Origin: an uncultured Fibrobacter sp.
Lineage (GTDB): Bacteria > Fibrobacterota > Fibrobacteria > Fibrobacterales > Fibrobacteraceae
NCBI RefSeq assembly: GCF_947305105.1
Contig: NZ_CAMZCS010000003.1
Coordinates: 62,001 to 126,000, forward strand
Reading direction: 5' to 3'
DNA: 64,000 bases
Shown in pieces: positions 51,199 through 57,880 of this stretch. Each line of letters begins with the position of its first letter. Position 1 is the first letter of the stretch. Below the pieces are notes generated by a model that made no database searches, was not told where the DNA came from, and was given only the letters and a program-made list of their open reading frames with translations. A program made the position numbers and the translations under genes.

Positions 51199-53118
51199 TC
51201 ACTTGAAAATAATATTCCGCTTGTTGTCGAAGATGGAGTTGTATTGCAACATCCTGTATTCCTGCAGCATCTTCTTTTCTTTACCGTCGGCATAGTTGTA
51301 GTTCAGGAACTTGTGATGCGTTGTGGAATAGAATCCCCAGGAATTCATGGCGGGGATTTGCTCCTGCATATCGCTCAGGAAGCGGTTGTAGGCCGGGAAC
51401 TCGATGCCTGCGACCTTGTACACATAGTTGCTCAGGTAGTTGAGGCTTGTCAGGGGGACGTCTATGGATTTTGATTCGTAGTTTGTCCACACGAAGAAGG
51501 GAACTTTGTACAACTTCTGGCGTTCCTTCAGGGACGTAAATTCCTTGCCATAGACTTCTTTGTAGAATTCTTTATTCAGCCCTGGAAAGTGATCCCCGTA
51601 GAACACGATGACGACTTTTTCTTTGACTTGTTCAAAATAGTGTAGCAGGTATTTCAGGGCCTTGTCGGATTCGCGGATAAGGCCCGTGTAGAGTTCTGCA
51701 TCGGGATATCCTGGGTAACGCTTCAGCGGGACTTGGAGTTTCTGGCTTTCGTCGTCGGGATTGTACCCGCTGTGGTTCTGCATGGTAACGCCGTAAAGGA
51801 ACAGCGGCTTTTTCTTGTGTTCGAACTTGCCGATGATGTATTCGAACATCTCCCGGTCGCTCACGTAGTCGCGGAGCTTTTTCTTTTGCGGGTAGTCTTC
51901 GAGGAAGGTCGTGGTCTCGAAACCGAGAAGCGGCCAGATTGTTTCCCTGGACCAGCCCTGCCTATGGAAGGGGTGCGTGGCGATGGTTTCGTAGCCGAGC
52001 CCTTTGAGGTGTGCTGCCATGGAGTAGGCGGGCGCCTTGATGTACATCTGGTAGACGGAAATGCCGTGGTTGAAGAACGCCATGGAATTGCCTGTCAGGA
52101 ATTCGTATTCGGAGTTGGCCGTGCCACCGCCATAGACGGACGAAAGCGCGAGCCCTTTGACGGTGTTCTTGTGGAGCGTCTTGTAGAAAAGCGTGTCGCC
52201 GAATTCCGGGTTCAATGTGCTGATGTCGGCATAGGCCTCGTCCATGATGACGATGATGGAGGGGAGTTCCGCGGTGGAATCGGCGTGTGCGGAGTCAGTC
52301 ACGACGGAACTGGAATCTTGTGTGATGTAGCGTTCGGCGATTTTTTCCGTAATCTCGTAGGAGTATCCTTCCGGTGCCTGCTTGAGGGTAGTGACAATCT
52401 GCGCGAAGAAGTTGACCAGGAACCCGTTGTGGGTCGAGCCCATCTTTTCCCAGCTCATCACGTAGACGGAGGGGAGCCTCGCGATGGAAATGCCTGCCGC
52501 CGCCACACACAAGATGGCAGAAACAATGCGTACAAGCTTTCGCTTGTTGAATTGTGCGGGCTTGAGGCAGAAGCCCATGTGCAAAATAAGCAGGTACGAG
52601 AACAGCCCGCAGGTGGGGTTGAACGACCAGCCGAAATTGTAGTTGTTGGCGACTTCTTTGGCAACCCCTATGGCCAGGAAGTCCATGGGCGTGAGCTCGT
52701 TCCCGCGGAAGCTGAATATGTAGTAGTTCGCGAGGGAAAGGAGTAAAAACGGGATGACGCCTACGGCAAACGAAAGCCTCGGTTTCAGCGTGATGGCAAG
52801 CAGGAGCAGCGGGAAAGTCGCGAGCATCAGGAGTTCTGCGACAAAATTCCTCCAGTGCGCGATGATGACGAGCCCGATATGTGTATCGGCGAAACTTTGC
52901 GAGACTTGGGTACAAAGGAAACAGGCAAGAAAAAACCAAATAAAAGTAAAAATGGTATTTTTTTGCGGTGTCGTATCAATTTCTTTGTGGCCGATGAAGG
53001 CGAAGGCGATGCCGAAGGGGATGGCTGCCTCGATATAGCCCATCGCTGTGAAGGTGCTGAACGCGACGATGCCTAGAACAATGCCTATGAATCGGCGAGA
53101 AGGAGTTCGGATTTTCAC
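51199..53118 (-). CDS. LTA-synthase-type phosphoglycerol transferase family protein
   Basis: 639 aa from GTG 53118. About five to six membrane helices in the first ~210 residues, then the sulfatase-fold domain with the Thr nucleophile in YGGGTANSEYEFLTG (near residue 335), metal-binding EAYAD and YGDHFPGLN. Related to the protein at 14796 but with the nucleophile intact. TATATT (minus, 53132-53127) lies 8 bases before GTG, so it is probably leaderless; a longer reading to 53181 lacks support. Probably adds phosphoglycerol or a similar group to envelope glycans. Confidence 0.8.
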   Translation of the reverse strand: MKIRTPSRRFIGIVLGIVAFSTFTAMGYIEAAIPFGIAFAFIGHKEIDTTPQKNTIFTFIWFFLACFLCTQVSQSFADTHIGLVIIAHWRNFVAELLMLATFPLLLLAITLKPRLSFAVGVIPFLLLSLANYYIFSFRGNELTPMDFLAIGVAKEVANNYNFGWSFNPTCGLFSYLLILHMGFCLKPAQFNKRKLVRIVSAILCVAAAGISIARLPSVYVMSWEKMGSTHNGFLVNFFAQIVTTLKQAPEGYSYEITEKIAERYITQDSSSVVTDSAHADSTAELPSIIVIMDEAYADISTLNPEFGDTLFYKTLHKNTVKGLALSSVYGGGTANSEYEFLTGNSMAFFNHGISVYQMYIKAPAYSMAAHLKGLGYETIATHPFHRQGWSRETIWPLLGFETTTFLEDYPQKKKLRDYVSDREMFEYIIGKFEHKKKPLFLYGVTMQNHSGYNPDDESQKLQVPLKRYPGYPDAELYTGLIRESDKALKYLLHYFEQVKEKVVIVFYGDHFPGLNKEFYKEVYGKEFTSLKERQKLYKVPFFVWTNYESKSIDVPLTSLNYLSNYVYKVAGIEFPAYNRFLSDMQEQIPAMNSWGFYSTTHHKFLNYNYADGKEKKMLQEYRMLQYNSIFDNKRNIIFK

Positions 53119-53141
53119 GAAATGTAAATATAGAAATATGA

Positions 53142-53277
53142 GGCTCGGGGCACGAGGCTCGAGCAGTGAGTAATGAGTCATGAGCGATGAGCCGTGAGCA
53201 ATAACAACTTTTTCTCTCGTCTAATCCTAACCACTGCCTACTTCCTACTGTCTACTGTCTACTTCCTACTCCCTCAT
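53142..53277. repeat. Mixed low-complexity intergenic repeats
   Basis: 53142-53163 is GGCTCGGGGCACGAGGCTCG followed by ATGAG/GTGAG units to about 53203. 53228-53275 is TAACCACTGCCTACTTCC and CTACTGTCTACT units of the AACCACTG family. The first string recurs (20 of 22 bases) inside the receptor gene at 58367-58388. Confidence 0.8.
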
Positions 53278-53280
53278 CCA

Positions 53281-53309
53281 GTAACACTTTCTCCCTCTTC
53301 CGGTGTTTA
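53281..53309 (+). promoter_or_regulatory. ECF-type promoter motif, copy A
   Basis: GTAACAC (53281-53287), 15 bases, GTGTTTA (53303-53309). It lies 21 bases before the flavodoxin-family gene. Same spacing as copies B and C. Confidence 0.7.
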
Positions 53310-53330
53310 ACTCCAAAAAGGATTGCAAAA

Positions 53331-53930
53331 ATGAACATTTTAGTATTGAATGCGAGTCCGCGCAGGCGCGGGATGACTTCACAGGCGTCGGAGTGCTTTG
53401 TTGAGGGCGTAAGGTCTGCAAGCACCGATGATTTTTCTAGCGAATCGGTCCATGTGGATGTTCTGAACGTGAACGACCTGAATTTTTCCCCTTGCAAGGC
53501 GTGCCTTTACTGCCGCAAGCATGGCAATTGCTGCCAACCGGTAGATGATGCCCACAAAGTTGCAGAGCTGGTTCGTGCCTGCGACGTGCTAGTGGTGGCG
53601 GCTCCGGTCTATTGGGGCAACATCCCTGGGGTGCTGAAGACGCTTTTCGACCGCTTGGTGTATGTGCTGATGGGCGAGACCAAGGTGGGGATCCCGATTC
53701 CTAAACACAAGGGCAAGCAGGCCTATGTGATTACGAGCTGCACGACCCCGTTCCCGTTCGACGTGCTATGCGGGCAGACAACCGGTGTTTTTCGCGCCCT
53801 CAAGGAGGTTTTAGGGACATCCGGGTTCAAAATTTGCGGAAAAATTGCAATTCCTGGGACGCGAAAGCTTCAGGAGCTCCCCGAACGGGTAGGCAAGAAA
53901 GCCTATAATATGGGTGTGCGCTGTGTTTAA
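53331..53930 (+). CDS. Flavodoxin-family NAD(P)H:FMN reductase-like protein
   Basis: 199 aa. NILVLNASPRRRGMTSQ is the FMN phosphate loop; CKACLYCRKHGNCC (about 56-69) is a Cys-rich motif seen in one branch of this family; VVAAPVYWGNIPGVLKTLFD follows. Flavin-dependent reductases of this kind act on quinones, iron complexes or disulfides. AAAGGA precedes the ATG. The promoter motif ties it to the ECF sigma factor next door, suggesting a redox-stress response. Confidence 0.8.
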   Translation: MNILVLNASPRRRGMTSQASECFVEGVRSASTDDFSSESVHVDVLNVNDLNFSPCKACLYCRKHGNCCQPVDDAHKVAELVRACDVLVVAAPVYWGNIPGVLKTLFDRLVYVLMGETKVGIPIPKHKGKQAYVITSCTTPFPFDVLCGQTTGVFRALKEVLGTSGFKICGKIAIPGTRKLQELPERVGKKAYNMGVRCV

Positions 53931-53947
53931 GACCCGATGCCATTCTC

Positions 53948-53978
53948 CTAACCACTAACCACCAACCACTAATCACTA
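53948..53978. repeat. AACCACTAACCACC repeat before sigma gene
   Basis: CTAACCACTAACCACCAACC-type units end 16 bases before ECF promoter copy B; the sister array 53228-53275 ends 6 bases before copy A. Confidence 0.75.
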
Positions 53979-53993
53979 TTTTCTAAATTTGAG

Positions 53994-54022
53994 GTAACAC
54001 TTTTGACCTCCATTGGTGTTAC
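53994..54022 (+). promoter_or_regulatory. ECF-type promoter motif, copy B (autoregulatory)
   Basis: GTAACAC (53994-54000), 15 bases, GTGTTAC (54016-54022), only 6 bases before the sigma ATG, so the mRNA is near-leaderless. Confidence 0.75.
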
Positions 54023-54028
54023 ACAGGC

Positions 54029-54532
54029 ATGGAAAGGACAAATCCCGCAGACCGCATGGCATTATCGAAACTCTACGAGGCATACGCCCCGATGGTTTTC
54101 CGCCGCTCCATGATGCTCTTGAAGGACGAATCCGAAGCCGAAGACATGGTGCAGAACGTGTTTTTGCGCGTGTTTGAACGCTGGGACAGCCTGGATGTAT
54201 CGCAGCCGTCGAGTCTTTTGTGGAATACGGCGACGAGGCTCTGCCTCAACCGTATCCGCGACAAGAAACGCCGTGGGCTCGATTGCAATACGAGTGAACT
54301 GCTTCTCTCTATTGCTTGTGCCGACGATGAACAGGACTCTTTCGAAGCGAAAAACCTTCTCGCAAAAATTTTTTCGCGGGAACAGGAATCGACAAGGACT
54401 ATTGCGGTGTTACACTATGTAGATGGCATGACGCTCGAGGAAACTGCCCGCGAGGTAGGACTTTCGGTGAGTGGCGTGCGCAAGCGCTTGCGTGGTTTGC
54501 AAGCCAAGGTAAAAAATCTGGAGGTAAAGTGA
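54029..54532 (+). CDS. ECF RNA polymerase sigma factor
   Basis: 167 aa. Region 2: LYEAYAPMVFRRSMMLLKDES and EAEDMVQNVFLRVFERW. Region 4: GMTLEETAREVGLSVSGVRKRLRG (about 133-156) with the HTH. A group-4 sigma factor that probably reads the GTAACAC-N15-GTGTT promoters, including its own. The stop overlaps the anti-sigma start by one base (TGATG), so the partners are made together. Confidence 0.9.
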   Translation: MERTNPADRMALSKLYEAYAPMVFRRSMMLLKDESEAEDMVQNVFLRVFERWDSLDVSQPSSLLWNTATRLCLNRIRDKKRRGLDCNTSELLLSIACADDEQDSFEAKNLLAKIFSREQESTRTIAVLHYVDGMTLEETAREVGLSVSGVRKRLRGLQAKVKNLEVK

Positions 54533-55326
54533 TGATCCCCGATTGGAAACTGGAACGATACTTGACGGGCGACCTGCCCGAAAGCGAGATGCGCGAGATT
54601 CGCGAACTCGAGCAAAAGGACGAGATTTTCGCCCAGCGCGTGAAACTCATGCGCGAAGATAATGCGGCGATTCTCCGCAAGATGCCTTTTGAAAGGCTTT
54701 CCGAAAAACTGGATGCGATGCCGGAACGTTCGAATTCTGCAGGCAATATGGTGCCTGTGAATTTCAGGCTCGTGAAGTTCGCTGCCGCTGCGGCCTTTGT
54801 GCTTGCGGTGGTTTCTGTTGCGCTGTTCAGCCAGCGCGAGATTGCCAGCCAAGGTGTTGGCGGGCAGCTCGCAAGCGATGGCTCTGCGGAATCTGCAATG
54901 GAAGTCGCGATGGTCGATGAGGATAACGGTACGCGCATCAAGGGCATGGATGCCCGCATGGAAGTTTGGAAAAAGACGGGGGACAGTGCCGTGCAGATGC
55001 AGAATCTGGACGCTGCCAGCGAAGGCGACGAAATCCAGTTGCGCTATTCTGTGCCCGAAAAATGCTACGGGCTCCTCTTTAGCATGGACGGCAACGGCAC
55101 TATCACGATGCATATGGGCGACAATAATCGCGCCATCGTACTTGAACCTGGCAAGATGACGACTCTCCCGTTCGCATACAAACTGGACAATGCTCCGAAA
55201 TTCGAAAAGTTCTTCTTGCTAACGTCAAAGGCGGGTTTTGCTGTCGATGTCGACAATATTGATGCCGTGTTCAAGAACAAGGAAATAAGCAACGTATCTA
55301 TCACGTTGCACAAGGTGGCGAAGTAG
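54532..55326 (+). CDS. Anti-sigma factor with DUF4384-like C-terminus
   Basis: 264 aa. Cytoplasmic N-terminus (about 1-80; LERYLTGDLPESEMREIREL, related to anti-sigma zinc-finger-type domains but without clear HxxxCxxC), one membrane helix (FAAAAAFVLAVVSVALFS, about 83-100), and a periplasmic domain of ~150 residues. Its LRYSVPEKCYGLLFSMDGNG resembles DUF4384, often linked to caspase-like proteins. GGAGGT precedes the ATG. It probably holds the sigma factor and releases it on a periplasmic signal. Confidence 0.75.
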   Translation: MIPDWKLERYLTGDLPESEMREIRELEQKDEIFAQRVKLMREDNAAILRKMPFERLSEKLDAMPERSNSAGNMVPVNFRLVKFAAAAAFVLAVVSVALFSQREIASQGVGGQLASDGSAESAMEVAMVDEDNGTRIKGMDARMEVWKKTGDSAVQMQNLDAASEGDEIQLRYSVPEKCYGLLFSMDGNGTITMHMGDNNRAIVLEPGKMTTLPFAYKLDNAPKFEKFFLLTSKAGFAVDVDNIDAVFKNKEISNVSITLHKVAK

Positions 55327-55334
55327 GAGGATGT

Positions 55335-57746
55335 ATGAAGAATTTGCTGAAGAAAATAGCGCTTTGTGATTTTTATACGCAGTCGATTGTCATTTGTTTT
55401 GTGTGCCTTGCGGCGTTGCTCGTCCTTGCTGGCAAGGCGAATGCCTCCGAAGGGCAAGGGCCGATTGCGATTGACCGCTACGTTTTTGCGGTGAGTGCGA
55501 ATAACGGTGGCAAGGATCGCCCGAAGTTGCGTTATGCTGAATCCGATGCGCGTTCCTTTGCAAATGTGCTTTCCCAGATGGGTGGTGTATCGAAGCAGAA
55601 CATCATGATGGTCAAGGAACCGAAAGTCGCCGATTTGCAGCGCGAGCTCAATGCCTTGGACGAGAAAATCCAGGCTGCGCGAGCCAAGAAGAAAACGGCG
55701 GGTGCCGGTAGTTCTCGCGAAGAGGTGCTGGTGTACTACAGCGGCCATGCCGATGAAAAGGGACTGCGTCTCGGTAACGAACTGTACGGTTGGCAGGAAT
55801 TCCGCAAGCGCATTGATGCCTTGCATGCCGACGTGAAGATTGCCGTTATCGATGCATGCGGTTCCGGTGCGATTACCCGCCTCAAGGGCGGTGTGGCAGT
55901 GCCTGCGTTCATGGTGGACCAGAGCAGCGACATGAAGGGTTACGCCTTTATCACGAGCAGTACGCAAGACGAATCGAGCCAGGAAAGCGATAAGCTGAGG
56001 GGATCCTTCTTTACGCATTCCCTGGTGAGCGGTATGCGCGGCGCCGGCGACCTGAGCGGCGATGGCAAGGTGACCTTGTCCGAGGCCTACCAGTTCGCTT
56101 TCAACGAGACTTTGCAAAAGACCGAGACGACATTGGGCGGTGCCCAGCATCCGAGCCGCGACATGAACCTTGCCGGTACGGGCGATGTGGTGATGACGGA
56201 TCTGCGCAGTACAAGCGCTGGGCTGGAACTGGACGAAGACGTAGATGGCCGCCTGTTTATCCGTGACGAGAAAGGTGAGTTGGTCGCCGAACTTTACAAA
56301 AAGGGCGGACGTGCCATGAGCCTCGGCTTCCCGGCCGGTAAGTACAACATTCGCCTGGAACGCCCTGCCGAATACAAGGAAGCGAGCGTTACTCTCCAGG
56401 ACAACTACCGTGCCCGTCTTTCGCAGAAGCAGTTTGCACAGGTTTCTACCGAAAAGACGACGCTCCGCGGCGAAATCGGGAAGGCGAACCGTACCGATTC
56501 TGTGCAACATTCCCTGGACTCTTTGGATCATAACGGAAAATATCGTGTGACGTTCAATCTTGTGGATACCGACAAGGAACCCCGCAAGGGCATGCAGTAT
56601 GGCCTTTTCGCTACCATGACTCACGACTACATGCTGGGTTCGCAGGTAAGCTTGTTTGCAAATGCGGCGAAAAAGGAAATTCACGGCATGCAGCTGACGT
56701 TCGGCTTGAACATGGCCCGCGACAGGATTGAAGGTGCCCAGGCATCTACGGTTTTCAATTACGCTGGCGAGTTCGATGGATTGCAGGTCAGTTTCGTGAA
56801 CGTCGTACGTAACCCCTCCCACGGTATGCAGCTGGGATACGTAAACTTCGGTGCCGACACGGTGAGCTTTATGCAGGCGGGTTTTGCCAACTACATGAGG
56901 CACGGACGGTTCGGTTTTGGTTTTCTCAATGTGGGCGTAACTTCGTCGGGCCTGCAGGCAGGCTTCGCTAACGTGGCCAGGGACTCTTCGAATGTCCAGG
57001 TCGGCTTTGCCAACTACATGGGGCACGGACGGTTCGGTTTTGGTTTTCTCAATGTGGGTGTAACTTCGTCGGGCCTGCAGGCAGGCTTTGCTAACGTGGC
57101 CAGGGACTCTTCGAATGTCCAGGTCGGCTTTGCAAACGTGAACGGCGGTACTGGTGGGGTGCAGATCGGCTACGCGAACTACGAGAGGCATGCGACTAAT
57201 CGCCAGATAGGTTTTGTGAACGTCTGTGCAAAATGCGAGAAGACGCCGATCGGTTTCTTGAGCATTGTCGGCAATGGCGTGTGGTCCGCAACGACTTCCA
57301 TGAACGAAATGGGCGCACTCGATCTCGCACTTCGATTCGGAACGGCCTATTTCTTCACCTCGTTTGAAGGCGGGCGCCTTATCGAAAAAGGTACGGAATT
57401 CGAACACTTCAGCGATGTGTATGAAAATGGTGTCGGTTTCGGTACGCAGTTCGGCAAGTACGGAAGCCACGCTGAACTGGAATACATGTTCCTGAATATA
57501 TGCAAGGGCAGGATGTTTGACGACGATGTCGGCTATCACCACCGTCTGCGCCTGGGCTATACGAGCCAGCTTGTTCCGCTTGTCGGCCTTTCTATCGGGG
57601 GAACGCTCAACATGGCTACTATTGGCTACGGTGACGGCATTTACCTGAAGCCCCTGAGCGAATACCACGACGACTTCGGCTCCGAAAAGCACAAGGCTCG
57701 CTGGTGGCCTGGCTTCTACGCCGGTTTGACCGTCGGAAGGTTTTAA
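55335..57746 (+). CDS. Secreted caspase-family protease with surface-repeat C-terminus
   Basis: 803 aa. Signal/anchor helix at about 20-36, then a C14 caspase-like domain: strand VLVYYSGHAD (catalytic His 138) and IAVIDACGSG (catalytic Cys 175). Next is SFFTHSLVSGMRGAGDLSGDGKVTLSEAYQFA, typical of bacterial caspases (shown as two adjacent motifs SFFTHSLVSG and LSGDGKVTLSEAY). Residues about 420-660 are GFAN/GFLNV surface repeats of the LA_2272 type, and the C-terminus looks like a beta-barrel end (LRLGYTSQLVPLVGLSIGG). GGAGG start, 8 bases after the anti-sigma gene. Probably outer-membrane anchored, with the protease in the periplasm. Confidence 0.85.
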   Translation: MKNLLKKIALCDFYTQSIVICFVCLAALLVLAGKANASEGQGPIAIDRYVFAVSANNGGKDRPKLRYAESDARSFANVLSQMGGVSKQNIMMVKEPKVADLQRELNALDEKIQAARAKKKTAGAGSSREEVLVYYSGHADEKGLRLGNELYGWQEFRKRIDALHADVKIAVIDACGSGAITRLKGGVAVPAFMVDQSSDMKGYAFITSSTQDESSQESDKLRGSFFTHSLVSGMRGAGDLSGDGKVTLSEAYQFAFNETLQKTETTLGGAQHPSRDMNLAGTGDVVMTDLRSTSAGLELDEDVDGRLFIRDEKGELVAELYKKGGRAMSLGFPAGKYNIRLERPAEYKEASVTLQDNYRARLSQKQFAQVSTEKTTLRGEIGKANRTDSVQHSLDSLDHNGKYRVTFNLVDTDKEPRKGMQYGLFATMTHDYMLGSQVSLFANAAKKEIHGMQLTFGLNMARDRIEGAQASTVFNYAGEFDGLQVSFVNVVRNPSHGMQLGYVNFGADTVSFMQAGFANYMRHGRFGFGFLNVGVTSSGLQAGFANVARDSSNVQVGFANYMGHGRFGFGFLNVGVTSSGLQAGFANVARDSSNVQVGFANVNGGTGGVQIGYANYERHATNRQIGFVNVCAKCEKTPIGFLSIVGNGVWSATTSMNEMGALDLALRFGTAYFFTSFEGGRLIEKGTEFEHFSDVYENGVGFGTQFGKYGSHAELEYMFLNICKGRMFDDDVGYHHRLRLGYTSQLVPLVGLSIGGTLNMATIGYGDGIYLKPLSEYHDDFGSEKHKARWWPGFYAGLTVGRF
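56884..57129 (+). repeat. 123-base tandem duplication in the caspase gene
   Basis: Two consecutive 123-base (41-codon) units, 56884-57006 and 57007-57129, differ at only a few positions. A third, partial unit follows. The frame is kept. Confidence 0.9.
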
Positions 57747-57761
57747 GTACTCCACAATCTC

Positions 57762-57791
57762 AAAGACCGCAAAACTGCGGTCTTTTTTTTT
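57762..57791 (+). terminator. Terminator after the caspase gene
   Basis: AAAGACCGCA-AAAC-TGCGGTCTTT and a further six T. Confidence 0.95.
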
Positions 57792-57800
57792 TGCAAATAA

Positions 57801-57829
57801 GTAACACATTCATCTTTATCAGGTGTTAC
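57801..57829 (+). promoter_or_regulatory. ECF-type promoter motif, copy C
   Basis: GTAACAC (57801-57807), 15 bases, GTGTTAC (57823-57829), 51 bases before the TonB-dependent receptor gene. Confidence 0.7.
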
Positions 57830-57833
57830 AAGG

Positions 57834-57863
57834 GCAAATAGGGTTTCCTATTTGCTATTTTTT
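57834..57863 (+). other. Terminator-like hairpin at the 5' end of the receptor mRNA
   Basis: GCAAATAGG-GTTT-CCTATTTGC followed by TATTTTTT. It starts about where transcription from copy C should begin, so it would sit at the extreme 5' end of the message: an attenuator or a stabilising 5' stem-loop. Confidence 0.6.
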
Positions 57864-57880
57864 ACTAAAATACGAGAATT

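Noticed and set aside
55065-57809. 914-aa minus-strand ORF with VGKADLDIRRVPGHVS repeats
   Set aside because: The repeats only mirror the 123-base duplication of the caspase gene on the other strand.
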